Assembly (NCBI GenBank): GCA_948474755.1
Contig: CAOLHI010002530.1
Coordinates: 1 to 64,000 of the forward strand
Length of the DNA stretch: 64,000 nt
Direction: 5' to 3'
Source of the DNA: Ctenosaura bakeri
Lineage: Eukaryota; Chordata; Lepidosauria; Squamata; Iguanidae
In this document: in pieces, positions 21,329-32,299 of the stretch
How positions within the stretch are numbered: the first letter of the stretch is position 1
Layout of the letters: every line of letters begins with the position of its first letter
Translations under genes and position numbers: made by a program
Notes under the pieces: model-generated
What the model saw: the letters and a program-made list of their open reading frames with translations, nothing else
Databases searched by the model: none
What the model was told of the DNA's origin: nothing

Positions 21329-21436
21329 GACAAGAGAATTTCCCTGCCCTATTTGGACATCTCTGTGATCTTTTGAATGTTAGGTCCATGCTCTACTACT
21401 GGCTCCTCTTCCAGATACCCAGGTTTCAAGTGGTAT

Positions 21437-21760
21437 CATACCCTCCAATGTTTCACAAATGAAAACCAGAACACATGTGGCCAACTAGAGCCTGGATAAG
21501 ATGGTAAACATTATTAATGAGGAAGAGCACCAAACTAGGAAAGGCTGCAGAAATTTGCTTTTACCTGAATCTACTGGTAGTTTGAGTATAAACAACTTTT
21601 GTACTTGAACTCAGTTTACAGCCATTGAAGTAAGCCAAGGACAGAGGGAGAAGGTGGGAGGAGAAGGAAAAAACTCAGACATTTTAAAAGCAGCAGCAAA
21701 AGTGGGACAATAGGAATAGTAGGGATTGTCCTTGACAAATAGGGACAGTTGGAAGGTATG
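21437..21760. mobile_element. Non-autonomous element with 'cataccctccaac' termini
   Basis: Ends 'cataccctccaatgtttcac' and the complement of 'gggacagttggaaggtatg'. Colinear with 55753-56313 ('gaggaagagcaccaaacta', 'cattttaaaagcagcagc'). This copy lacks the MITE that splits the other one: it reads 'gaactcagtttac' at 21607-21619. Confidence 0.8.
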
Positions 21761-21891
21761 GTATTATTCAAATTAGTGCTTTAAATTATGCTGAGAAACA
21801 CATAGAAAGTTTGTGTTACTGTTTTAACACTGACATTTTATTTTATGATTATTATTATAGGTTCTTAGGACACAATTACACTCTAAGATCA

Positions 21892-22738
21892 TGTTATCAC
21901 GGTTATGATAAGTCTGGTGAGAGCACTAGATATCCTTTTGATATCAAATAATTTGGCCTTTGCTTGACCTTTCTCTGCCACCCTACTCCACGTGTTTGCA
22001 GAGGTCCACCGGACAAGCACGTATTGGGTGTGGCCGTTAATGGTTGTACATTCCAAAACCTCATTCAGGCAGGCAACTTAAGCCTCTCCGATGCTTTAGG
22101 GAAAAACCTCCCTGCAAACCGGCTTTGCTTGGCGCATATCTTCACAAAGCCACACGGTCAAGAGCTGAGCCATTCCTTTATGTCGGGCCGTCAGCATACT
22201 GGCCATACTATTGTACCTGACCTTTTCCAACTCCTTTGTCCAGCTCCAAATTTCCTTTGTTCTCATCGAGCATGGCATAGCCTGTAGGTAAACTCCACCC
22301 TATAAAAAGTCCCCACTTTTGGGACTTCCTCGGAACACTTTGGACTTTCATCCCGCCTTGCTGTCGGTTTGTCCAGGGAACTCCCCCCAGCGAACCGCAC
22401 TGAGCTTCCATCCCTGCAACCCCATCTTCTCTCCAGGACTACGAGACCAGGTGTCGTATTACACATTCCCCAAAGCTCTCCATTTCTATTTCTAGTTAGC
22501 TGTGTGCATGTAGTGTCTTTTATGTTGTTTGCTCTCAATAAATGTTATTTTTGTTACTTTAAAAGTTGTCTGACGACGCTCTCTGACCTGGAGCCGTAGA
22601 CATAGGGTACAAGATCCTAGCTAAAGTTACCCTGCCTCTTGTTAGTTTAAAAGAGTGCTTGAGCTTAATTTCCCCATATTGTGTTGTTATTTGGTTATTT
22701 GGGCGCCCCTCCCGGTACCCCCAACATACAGGGTAACA
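21892..22738 (+). mobile_element. Solo LTR (copy 2)
   Basis: Begins TGTTATC and ends GGTAACA. A TATA box lies at 22301-22307 and AATAAA at 22537-22542, the same spacing as copy 1 at 14299-15179. Shared words include 'gatatcaaataatttggcc' and 'aattccaaaacctcattcaggc'-like blocks. No internal retroviral region adjoins. The 3' terminus touches a palindromic MITE. A direct repeat for this LTR is unclear (ATCA on the left, possibly AGCA beyond the MITE). Confidence 0.82.
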
Positions 22739-22939
22739 GTTATTTGCACACTATACTGTTATAGTGCTATTATTCCACTTTCAACATCCAATGGAATCCT
22801 GGGGTTTACAGTTTAGGGAGGGGCATTTAGAATTCTCAGCCAGACAGCTCTTTGGTTTCACTAAACTACAAACCCCAGAATTCCACAGGATGTTGAAAGT
22901 GGAATAACAGCACTATAACAGTCGAGTGCTGAAATGGCC
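22738..22939. mobile_element. Palindromic Harbinger-like MITE at the end of an LTR
   Basis: Arms 'tagtgctattattccact' and 'agtggaataacagcact', and ends 'gttatttgcacactatac' and the complement of 'gagtgctgaaatggcc'. TAA occurs at 22734-22736 and again at 22940-22942, consistent with a 3-bp duplication inside the last bases of the LTR. Confidence 0.82.
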
Positions 22940-23009
22940 TAAGAAGCATTGGTTTTAGTCATGTACCCTTTGAGAGAAACACAAAACATTTGAGATTATA
23001 TCCTATACA

Positions 23010-23660
23010 GCTCAGGTCCAGGCTACCTGAAGGAATGTGGGCATTTCCGCAGTAGACTGTAATAGTGCTATTATTCCACTTTCAACATCCTATGGAATCT
23101 TGGACTTTGCAGTTTAGGGAAAAGCCTCAAAGGATTCCATACCCCAGGATTCCATAGGATGTTGAAAGTGGAATAATAGCACTATTACAGTCTACTGTGG
23201 AAATGGCCTTATCTTCCCATGTAAGCCTGCCAGAGGTCTAAGACAGTTGGAGTTGCTCCTTGTCATGGTCCCACTACCTTCCCAGTCATTTTTGGTAGCG
23301 ACGTAGGAGGCAGCATTGTTGGTGACTGCTAGTAGGGTGTGGAACTCCCTCCCCAGGGAGGTTTAGAGGGGTCCTTCCTTGTTGTCCTTGTGTTGGCAAG
23401 TAAAAACTTTTATGTTCTAACAGCTTTTAGCAACTGACTGATAGAGATTTTAATAGTATTCATGTTTTGTTTTGTTTCTAATAGATTTACTTTAATTGGT
23501 TTTAATTCTATGGGCAATTTTATTGCATTTTAAAACAAAATTTTATATGATTTTATTTATGATCTTTTAAGCGCTTTTAACTGTTACCGTACCTTAAACC
23601 CCCATCCTGCAGGATAGCAGGATTGGTGGGGAAGATAATTTTTATATAAATTGAACATAT
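23010..23660 (+). mobile_element. L2-like LINE 3' region split by a MITE
   Basis: 'ccaggctacctgaaggaa' before the MITE and 'gtggaactccctccccag' (VWNSLPRE) after it are L2-type C-terminal coding segments, followed by a T-rich UTR to about 23660. Frameshifted and dead. Confidence 0.65.
23039..23208. mobile_element. Palindromic MITE nested in a LINE
   Basis: Near-perfect foldback: 'actttcaacatcctatgg' on the left arm and 'ccataggatgttgaaagt' on the right, with ends 'ggcatttccgcagtagac' and the complement of 'gtctactgtggaaatggcc'. Confidence 0.88.
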
Positions 23661-23932
23661 TTATGGCTGGAAAATACATAAGCAAAGCAATGCTGATCTG
23701 AGACATGCCATGAGGGCTGCGCCTGGGTCAGACCACCTGAGACATAGTCAGGGCATAAAGTTCAAAGGGGGAGGAGAAAGGATGCTGGTATAGAGGTCCA
23801 AGCTAATCTCTCCTTCGATCTCAGTCTTTGAATTTACAAAACAAGACCAGTAAGACAATCAGAGACCATCCCTTTTGATCTCACCTGGGTACCTTTCCAG
23901 CACTCCCACCACCAGTCCAACCATCAAGGGGT

Positions 23933-24474
23933 TGTCATAGTTCCCCCAGATTCTGACATTCTGGTGTCAAAGCAATCTCCTATTATGGAACCCTTTGGTC
24001 AGTCAATCCCATTAGATTTTTTAAAAAAACATTTCCCCAAACACCCCTTCAACATGTGGAAAAGGGTATTTAAACCCTGACTTTTTGTCCTGCAAAACAT
24101 TTCAGATTGTCAGCATTGCTGTCAGTTTTGTACTGCCCTCAGATGCCTGTCTGAGTCTCCTCGCTTCATCCTGTTTCTTCAGGATTGGTAAATATCACCC
24201 TCTTTCACCCCTAAATTTCTCTCCATCCAACCTTTCATGCCTTATTTTCTGATAGTCTTGTGTAACTCTTGAGAGTGTCTGATTTCTTGTGTGTGTGCTT
24301 ATTGTTTCCAATAAAGCATTTTGTTTATTTTTAAACTGGAGCTTCTCTCTGCTTTAGTACCAGTATACATAGGTGAAAAGATTCTGCCATTATCTTCCTC
24401 TTGTAGGTTTCCCTTGAGTTATACTTTCCTCAAATTCCAACGAGAAGCTGGCATTGTGGGGGGGTCCTAAGACA
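23933..24474 (+). mobile_element. Probable LTR, boundaries uncertain
   Basis: TGTCATAGTTCCCCC at the left and the complement of the right end, TGTCTTAGGACCCCC, are similar. Inside are a TATA-like 'gtatttaaacc' (about 24066-24076) and AATAAA at 24310-24315, then a short U5-like part. No flanking duplication is visible. A purine tract at 23765-23782 could be a polypurine tract and would move the left boundary to about 23783. Confidence 0.5.
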
Positions 24475-24897
24475 CCCCATTTCTTAGGGTAACGTAGCTG
24501 TATTTGTTTTAATTTCTGTAAGCTGACTTCAGTTGAAGTACTGTAGAAGAGGCAGGATATAACATGAGATGACAACAACACTGTGGGATACATCTGATCT
24601 GGAGAGGCCCCACTAAAATTGCCTCAGATTTTGTTCTGTGTGTTCAACAGCACAGCTTAGGAATTAACTCAAAAGTATGGAAGAAGGAGCAAAGTACAGT
24701 CTAAAAGACTCCAAGCTGTATAATTTTTATAAAATATTTCATTTATTATTTTTAATTTTAAGCTGCCTGTAAAACAAATTTTCAAAGCATTTTACAAAAG
24801 TGTTTAGAACAGTAACACGACAGTATCCCTTCTGTTGTTAGTTCTGATTACAGTAGACCCACTGAATCAATGGGATTGTGCCTATTTCTTGACTGAG

Positions 24898-25015
24898 CTT
24901 GGAAAGATACTTCCTTTTTTGAACTACAACTCTCAGAATTCCCTGATCAGCCAGTAGCCACCCATGTTGGCTGAGGGATTTTGAGAGCTACAGTCCAATC
25001 AATCAAATGTTAAAA
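24898..25015. mobile_element. 'gaactacaactctcag' MITE
   Basis: 'cttggaaagatacttcc', 'gaactacaactctcagaa' and 'gagagctacagtccaat' are opposed arms of a short foldback family also at 35748-35870, 40805-40898, 41432-41548 and 57093-57165. Confidence 0.6.
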
Positions 25016-25295
25016 CCCTGTTCTAAGTTCTGCTTTACTATGGTAGAACTTATGTCATGTATGAGGAAAGGAAACCCATCAATAAGTTCTTATGCTATGA
25101 GAGAGGGTTAACCCTAAGAAAGGAAGATCAAAGAAGAATGAAGCAGCTGCCTCAACCAGTAGATACTGAGTGACCTCATGACAGCCCAATGGCCATTCAT
25201 TCCCTTTTGTTGGAAGACAGGAAGCACGTTCCAAACAATCTTTCCCTGTCGCCGTCAAGTGCAGTGTCCCATCAGGAGTGCTGAGGAACAATTCA

Positions 25296-26459
25296 GGCCA
25301 TGTCTGCACTCAAGACCATAGCATGTTATACCATTACAATGGTGGCATTGCCATCTGCGCGATGCCATCAGGTTAGGAATGCTCCTTTCTGCAGCCTTCT
25401 GCCTTAAGCGATGGCTAGTGGTATTGCCACTGGTGTTTCTTCTGCATTACAGTGTCCTTGTCCACTCCCATGCCCCACCTTCACCCTGTCCCACTGCCCT
25501 TGATTGGGTGGGTGGGTGGTTTTGAAAGCTGTACTAATTCAGCAATGTTGTAACAGCATGACATGCCAGTACACTATTGCACTTTTGCCCTATAATGTTT
25601 AATAATGTATTTAAAAAAATACAAAGTTTTACCTCAAAGGAAAAAGTTAAAATAAACATGGAGAGGTGATATGAAGTTACCATGCCCTGGGAGTCTCTGA
25701 GAGAAGGAAGAGCTGGGCATGCCCACAGCCCATCCACTGCTGGATCCATGATAATAGGAAGCACTATCAAGTGCTATAACAGGACCACACTAAGCCAGCT
25801 GATGGGATTGAAGCTCTATAGCAGAGCTTTCCAAACTTTTCACATTGATGACATACTTTTTCGACATGCATCATTTCGTGACACAGTAATTCAGTTTTAC
25901 TAGCAAACCAGAAGTACCCAGAGGTGTATCTAGAGTGGGGGAAGGCAGCCTCCAACTTTGATCCTGGCCTGCTGCAGTCTCCCTCACCAGGAAAGACCTC
26001 AGCAAGAGCGACAGCAGGGGGAAAGACATCCACCTCCCACACAGTTCTTGTCCGCTGCCATCGTTCTTGCTGGGGAAAGGCCCCAGCGAGAGTGACAGCA
26101 GGGGGAAAGGCAGCCCTCTCCCACCTGGTCCTTGCTGCTGCCATCACTCTTGCCAGGGAAAGGCCCCAGTGAGAGTGATAGCAGCAGGCCAGGCTTGGAT
26201 GGGGTGTCTTTCTCAGCCAGGGAGTCAACACATGAACACACTACAGATGACACACTAATGTGTCGTGACACACTGTGTGGAAAGCCCTACTCTGTAGGAA
26301 GCTCTTATCCGATTTTTTCTGGAAATATAATATGGCAATTTGGTGATGCTTGGGGGCAGGATAGCAGCTGGATAGTGACAATGTCATGCACTAACATGGC
26401 TCCTGGACTGGAAACAACTCACTGCTGTAGCGTTATAGCAACATCATTCGGAAATGGCC
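25296..26459. mobile_element. Harbinger-like non-autonomous element with a hAT element inside
   Basis: Left end 'ggccatgtctgcactcaag' and right end (complement) 'ggccatttccgaatgatg', with TCA on both sides (25293-25295 and 26460-26462). The interior is unlike the short palindromic copies and includes the hAT-like element at 25822-26289. No transposase frame. Confidence 0.72.
25822..26289. mobile_element. Non-autonomous hAT-like element
   Basis: Ends 'cagagctttccaaactttt' and (complement) 'tagggctttccacacag'. The 8-bp flanks CTCTATAG (25814-25821) and CTCTGTAG (26290-26297) match at 7 of 8. The interior has a three-copy, roughly 84-bp tandem repeat (units starting near 25991, 26075 and 26158, each with 'gaaagrccycagyragag'). 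Confidence 0.88.
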
Positions 26460-26464
26460 TCAGC

Positions 26465-27145
26465 AGCCAGCCTGGTAAGATTGGGTAGGGAGAGGCATTT
26501 CCCTCTTCAGTTTACTCAGTAAAGTTTCTTTGTGCAGGACCAGCTCTGACTCTGTGATGAGTTCCCTGTGGCTGGTACCAGTCAGTGACCTAACTGCCCC
26601 ATTTCGCAATATTTACTATTCAACAATAGTTTGGGGGTTAATGTATCACTTGGTGACTATACAGAAAAGCAACAGAAAAATAAATGTTTGACTGCAAAAT
26701 CCTGACTATGTTTTAGTTTTATGTTGGGATTCTTCATGACTCTGGGATTACAAATTTCCTGATACACATGTAAATGAATCCCTCTTGATTGCAGTTGCAT
26801 ATGAGGTTGCTACTAAGATTGGAACAGAGTTATGACTTATTTCTTCTCACTGCTTTAAAAAAAAAATCTCCACCACCGGGAGGATATTATTACAGGCAAG
26901 AGTTCAGAGAATTGAGTCAGCTACTCTATAGATTTCAGCTTCAGAGTCATAAGTTGCCATATTCCAATTCCCCAAATCCAATCATTTAGAGATGACTAAA
27001 ACATGGTTTGCAATTATTTTTTAAAAAAGAATGATGGATTAGTGAACATGGCAGACTTCAAGCTTTCACAAGCCTTTGGCATATTGCCTTCTTGAAAGTC
27101 CCCTGCTGCAGCATTACTCCTATAGAGGAAAGAGTTCCTCTCATT
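26465..27145. other. No recognised feature
   Basis: Nothing supported. Confidence 0.4.
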
Positions 27146-27149
27146 AACA

Positions 27150-27231
27150 TAGTTGCCATTTTAATTTCCCACAATGCCTCCAGGCAATGCTAAATTGGGG
27201 GCATTGTGGGAAGTTAAAATTACAGCTGCCT
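27150..27231. repeat. Small foldback repeat
   Basis: 'taatttcccacaatgcctcc' pairs with 'gggggcattgtgggaagtta', and the outer words 'agttgccatttt' and 'aaaattacagctgcc' also pair. Could be a tiny MITE; no target duplication is clear. Confidence 0.65.
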
Positions 27232-27334
27232 AGCCATCCTTTGGGAGGTGATAGTATACAACAGGGAGCCAGAGACAGCAGGCCTGGCTTGGGCCCTTGC
27301 CATTGCCCAAATATGCCATCCTAGATCTCTCTAA

Positions 27335-27455
27335 TTTTAGACATGTGTAATTTGTGATTTCATAACATTGTGTTTTAATGTAAATTCTTAGCCACTGTGA
27401 ATGCTTATGAGGAAGGGCAGGACATAAATGTAATAAATTGTAATAATAATGCTGG
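27335..27455 (+). mobile_element. LINE tail remnant
   Basis: 'gccactgtgaatgcttatg' and 'aggacataaatgtaataa' resemble an L2-like 3' end with AAT repeats. A second similar remnant lies at about 27785-27875 ('gcttgagtcccatcttggg'). Confidence 0.45.
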
Positions 27456-27999
27456 CCTGCCCTGCTCATGAACAGTTTTGTCAAAATGCCCCCTGTGTCC
27501 CATGAGGGGCACTATGAAACTTCCTCCATATAATTCCTTCCTGTCTTGAGATGTGCCATTGGATGCAGAAGGGATCACACAGTCAACACCTCCTTTGAAT
27601 GAAATGGACCAAAAACCTATACACAATGCTTAAGGGAGGCAAAAATGTCACTCATTTAAAGAGACGTAATAATCACTTCCCTATCTAGCTAGTTTAGATA
27701 TATTTTGCCAAGATATTCATGTGTATATTTGAGACAGTCTGACAGACACTTTGAGATATTAGTTTGAGTTCCTGTATTAAATCGTATTGCATTGTATTGT
27801 GATGTTAGCTGGTATCCCAGCTTGAGTCCCATCTTGGGAGAAAGCAGGGGATATAAATTCAATAAAAGTAAATACAATAGTCCCTCCACATTAGTGAGAG
27901 TTAAGGGCACAGAATCCTTGGGAAAAATCACAAATAATTCCCACCTCTGCAATTCCCCCTCCAGAACTCCCCTCTCCAATTCCTTTGCCTCTGGCCCCA

Positions 28000-28605
28000 T
28001 CATAGAATCATAGAAATCTAGAGTTGGAAGAGACCACACAGGCCATCCAGTTCAACCCCCTGCCATGCAGGAACACCCTCAAAGCAATCCCGACAGATGG
28101 CCATCAAGCCTCTGCTTAAAAACCTCCAAGGAAGGAGACTCCACTACACTTCGAGGCAGCAGATTCCACTGCCGGACAGCCCTGACTGTCAAGAAGTTCT
28201 TCCTGAGGTTCAGGTAGAATCTCCTTTCCTGCAGCTTGAATCCATTGCTCCTTGTCCTGGTCTCTGGAGCAGCAGAAAACAAGCCCTCTCCCTCCTCTAC
28301 GTGGCATCCCTTCAAATATTTAAACGTGGCTATCATGTCCCCTCTTAACCTTCTCTTCTGCAGACTAAACATACCCAGCTCTCTAAGTCTATCCTCATAG
28401 GGCATGGCTTCCAGGCCTCTCACCATTTTGGTCGCCCTCCTCTGGACTTGCTCCAGCTTGTCAATATCCTTCTTGAATTGGGGTGCCCAGAACTGGACGC
28501 AGTATTCAAGATGGGGTCTAACCAAAGCAGAGTAGAGTGGTACCAGTACCTCCCTCGATCTAGCCACCACACTCCTATTGATGCGGCCGAGAATTGCATC
28601 CTTGG
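28000..28605 (-). mobile_element. CR1 LINE, young 5'-truncated copy
   Basis: The minus strand has one uninterrupted 163-codon frame (28570-28079) covering the C-terminus of CR1 ORF2 ([44 protein letters not shown]). The 3' UTR ends in the CR1 tail 'tcatagaatcatagaaatc' at 28000-28019. The open frame and close match to 63084-63940 indicate recent retrotransposition. Confidence 0.96.
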
Positions 28606-28761
28606 GGAGCAGGGAAGAAAAAATAAAAATAAAAAGGCGTAACAGAACTTTCCCCTCAAAGGGAGAAGAGCAATGTTCTTCCCTTCTAATTGCATCTGGC
28701 GGTCATCTTGAAAAGAGAGGAGTGGGAGCAAAGGCAGCCCCTGACCAATCAGAAGCCATTG

Positions 28762-29167
28762 TGTAGCAGAACAGAGATAGAGAGCCACAGGTCTAGAAAA
28801 AAAGATTTCTTTATTGCTGGCAAGCGTCAGCTGGGATCGTTCCCAAAACAAACTGACCCCCTTTCTTAGGTTTTACAAGCCTTCATACATTTCAGTGCAA
28901 ATACATCACATGTTTAAGACAGGAAGCTGATGTGTTCCCACCAGTGTCTACAAAATGTTGCAAACCTTCTGTAATGCTGCCAAGAGCTAGCAGGTCAAAC
29001 CAAACTGATAACATTCCATTATACAAGGTTCCTTTGCCTCTCCTTCAAACACAGAGGGACTTCAATTGCAAAGGAAATTAACTGCTTTTCCCTCATATCC
29101 AGAGGTCATCTAGACTGACCCGAAATTGCACGTCCACCATAATTGCACAGCGGAAAGTGCAGCTACA
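28762..29167 (-). mobile_element. Probable solo LTR
   Basis: Inverted termini TGTAGCAGAAC (left) and, as complement of the right, TGTAGCTGCAC. On the minus strand AATAAAGAAA (complement of 'tttctttatt', about 28804-28813) stands 45-50 bp before the end, as a poly(A) signal would. No flanking duplication or internal region is seen. Confidence 0.55.
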
Positions 29168-29169
29168 CA

Positions 29170-30035
29170 GGAGAGAGGACAAGTCTCCAGCAGTGAGGGC
29201 TTTGCTCACTCAAAAAGAAAAAAAAACGTCCATTTTAAACACAAGCCTGGGGTGAGGAATGCAAGGGAATGGGGAAGAGGAAAATGGGGTTGCAGGGAGG
29301 CAAGCACGTGCCTTGCAAATAATCAAATTCGCAAAGGTCAAACCTATGAATGTGGAACGAGGACTCTATACATACATACATATGTGTGGTTAGGAGATTA
29401 TAGGAAGCAGTAGTAACAGGTGCAGAATTTTGGATGAAGTATATTTGTATATGGATTGTGATTAGTTGAGAGAGTGAAAGTGGGAGGTGCTATGTTAAAA
29501 GAAAAGGAAAAAAATACAATTATAAGTCTTTGTGTTCTGGAGAGAATGCCCATATAACATCTTAAGCTCTATTTAATAAAATTTGCCAGTATACTTCATC
29601 AACTAATTTGTTACAAACATATAACTAAGTAACATTGCCTGTCCTTAAATCCCCCCCTCCCAGCCCACCTGAATAGCCAGAATATGACAGGGTACAAGGA
29701 GAAGGATGTTTCTTCAATCAGTAGCTGAACAGACCTTCTCTCAGTCAGCTGCTGGCTGTTAAGATGGGCTTGAGGGTACATTTATGATCATGGCAGTAGT
29801 GCCACAACCATCACTATTCAGTCCTGTTGAATACTAGTGTATATACCCAGCATTGCCCGGGATTTTATTTTCTCATAGGTAATATTTGTTAGAAATACCT
29901 TAGGAATTACCTTACTTTAGGAATTAGATGCAGTTAATATACACAGATTTGCTATCCTGTCGGGAGATTGATTTACAGAACCTAGCACAAAATCCTCCCA
30001 GTAACCGCTGAACAAAATGTGTCCCAGAGGGCAGC
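29170..30035. other. No recognised feature
   Basis: Nothing firm. 'tatatacccagcattgcccg' near 29840 is a repeat-like word, but I cannot assign a family. Confidence 0.4.
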
Positions 30036-30039
30036 AGAG

Positions 30040-30520
30040 TGTAACATACAGCATCGGCGCTGACCCCACTCTACCCACTGGTTAGTAACTCCAACACACA
30101 GAGTTGTCGTCCAAAAATACCTGGAGGCTTTAAATCTTGAAGTTCCAATATATACACATCTGTACAATCAGGATATGCAGATCCTCAGTCATAGGTTCAG
30201 CATCATAGACACATCAGGCAGAAGTTTGGTGTCAGAGAGTCAGAGAAAGAACTAGTCTGAGCTCACCTATTTTATACACACCTGCTGATAGCTCATCAGC
30301 TAGGGACAATGGCTGATGCAACCCCTTGCCATGATTTCACATTACCATGACTCAGCCTTACTGTCCCCTAGGGATTACATCATGACTTGCCAAGTCATTC
30401 CCCAGGTGTATCCCACATGCTCATCAAATGTATTTTCAACTGGGGCAAATGTCACAGCATTTCTATCCAACATATCCTGTGTCTCTAATTCCCCGAACTG
30501 TGTTGTGCGATACCTGTAAC
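30040..30520 (-). mobile_element. Possible degraded LTR
   Basis: On the minus strand 'ggtgtgtataaaataggtga' (about 30284-30265) is a good TATA box, followed by an R-like 'actctctgacaccaaac' region. Termini, poly(A) signal and duplication are not convincing, so a host promoter or chance match is possible. Confidence 0.3.
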
Positions 30521-30552
30521 TTTTGCCCATATTCCTCAATCTAATCTGTATT

Positions 30553-30782
30553 AGAGCCCTGGTGGCACAGTGGTTAAATGCCAGTACTGCAAGCCACAAG
30601 GTTGTGAGTTTGATCCTGCTGGGCTCCAAGGTTGACTCATCCTTCCGCAGGTTGGTAAAATGAGTACCCAGCTTGTTGGGGGCACGTATAGAAATGTATC
30701 GAAATACATGCTATTTGTAAGTTGTTTGCCACCTTGATCCATATGGAGAGGCGGGATACAAATAAATAATAAATAAAAAAAT
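30553..30782 (+). mobile_element. tRNA-derived SINE, uninterrupted copy
   Basis: 'gagccctggtggcacagtgg' (A box) and 'gtgagtttgatcctgctggg' (B box) head, 'ggtaaaatgagtacccagc' body and tail 'gaggcgggatacaaataaa'. It serves as the internal reference for the split copy at 4199-4515. Confidence 0.9.
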
Positions 30783-30879
30783 AATATTTAGAGTTGTTAG
30801 CATACAGAGGTTGGTTTCCTGAGGGAAAACAGTACACTGGCCTTCTCCTTGGTACTAAGCCTCATCTCTACAGCAACTG

Positions 30880-30958
30880 GCCTGAGAGCCAAGAGCTCTC
30901 TGGCTGAGAATTCTAAAGGTCCCTCCCTAAACTACCAGCCCCAAGATTCCATAGAATT
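30880..30958. mobile_element. Palindromic MITE fragment
   Basis: 'agagctctctggctgagaat' and 'tctaaaggtccctccctaaa' are central words of the MITE family; both ends are missing. Confidence 0.55.
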
Positions 30959-31244
30959 TTCACAGGCAGCCAATCCTATGAGGTCTTCTTGCCTTACACA
31001 GCCAATCGTATAAGGTCTTTGCCTGCCTGACACAGACAGACGGACTCACGAACAGACAAACTGACTTTCATATAGTAGATGAAGCAGTAACAGATCCTAA
31101 AGTCCAGGTTACAAATCCATAAGGGCAATACAGAATGCCAACTATTATTTTTAGTATTCCTGGATTCCATAGCTGTATCCTTACCACTATACCTAGAACT
31201 ACATGTCCTTTAAATAAAACAGCCTTATGCAAAGAATAATCTTG

Positions 31245-31446
31245 GGCAATTTCTGCACTACATTTTTATAGTGCTATGATTCCACTTTCAGCATCCTATG
31301 GAATCCTGGAGTTTGCAGTTTAGGGAGACGCATTTAGAATTCTCAGCCATAGAGCTCTTTGGCATCAGTAAACTACAAACCACAGAATTCCACAGAATGT
31401 TGAAAGTGGAATAATAGCACTATAACAGTGTAGTGCAGAAATGTCC
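31245..31446. mobile_element. Palindromic Harbinger-like MITE
   Basis: Ends 'ggcaatttctgcactaca' and the complement of 'gtgtagtgcagaaatgtcc'. Complete arms; flanks TTG and TTA fit a mutated TTA duplication. Confidence 0.87.
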
Positions 31447-31941
31447 TTAGACATAGACACAGCATTGGGCATGGATCCAGTGAGAATACTGGTGAGAGGA
31501 ATATCATAGGAAGAATAAAGGGATTTGAAGTGGGACTGTCATAGGTGGAACCTAGTACTGTGATCACTGTGGTGGGATTATCACTGCCATATTTTAACCT
31601 TGCAATTTTTCCTGGGAAATTGTTGTGTGACATCTGAGCACCCATTCCATCAGTGCAAGACCAACACTGAGTACAGTTTATTCTTGCTTCCACAAATGAT
31701 GCAACCAGACTACTTGGAATATTTTTTGGATGCTGTGAATGTTATTTGCGTCACTTTATGGCCAGTTCGCATTTCTGCCAAATACATTTTTTCTAATAGT
31801 CTCTTTGGAAATATTTGACCTACGAGATAAGCTGAAATTGGACATTTCAAATAAGCAAAATTGTTCGTTTCTTTGGAAGATCTGTAGGCATGGAAAACTA
31901 GCAGATCATTGTCATATAGCAGATTGATGTTTTCTGCTGGT

Positions 31942-32045
31942 TAGAGCACAATTTGGAGATGTTACTTTTTGGACTACAACTCTTATTGGCATACTAACTG
32001 GAGATTCTTGGAGTTGTAGTCTTCAGTTTGCTGGTATGTGTCCAC
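31942..32045. mobile_element. 'ggactacaactc' MITE
   Basis: 'ttactttttggactacaac' and 'ttggagttgtagtcttcag' are opposed arms of the same short family as 24898-25015. Confidence 0.6.
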
Positions 32046-32126
32046 AGTTTTAATTTCAGGGCCAATCCTGGAGGAAGGTGGATTTATTATCTGGCTGAAG
32101 GCCTATTTTCTGTTTTAATCCTTAGA

Positions 32127-32295
32127 ATTGTTGTCGTGCCTTCAAGTCACTACTGACTTACAGTGAACCTGAGGTGAACCTATCACAAGGTTTTCTGAGG
32201 CTGAGGGTATGTTACATGCCCAAGGTCACCCAGTAGGTTCCCATGGCCAAGTGGAGAATTGAACGCTGGTCTTCATGGTCATAGTCCATCCTGCT
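32127..32295 (-). mobile_element. Sauria-type SINE, partial
   Basis: Reverse-strand tail 'gtcgtgccttcaagtcac', 'atcacaaggttttctgagg', 'catgcccaaggtcaccc' and start of the tRNA-like head. Confidence 0.85.
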
Positions 32296-32299
32296 TCCT

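Noticed and set aside
25926..26230. CRISPR-like array (regularly spaced repeats)
   Set aside because: Period about 84 bp with no distinct repeat/spacer division, inside a hAT element in a vertebrate genome: a minisatellite.
30040..30520. Host promoter based on a good TATA box on the minus strand
   Set aside because: Not CpG-rich and not followed by a coding exon; kept only as a low-confidence LTR candidate.
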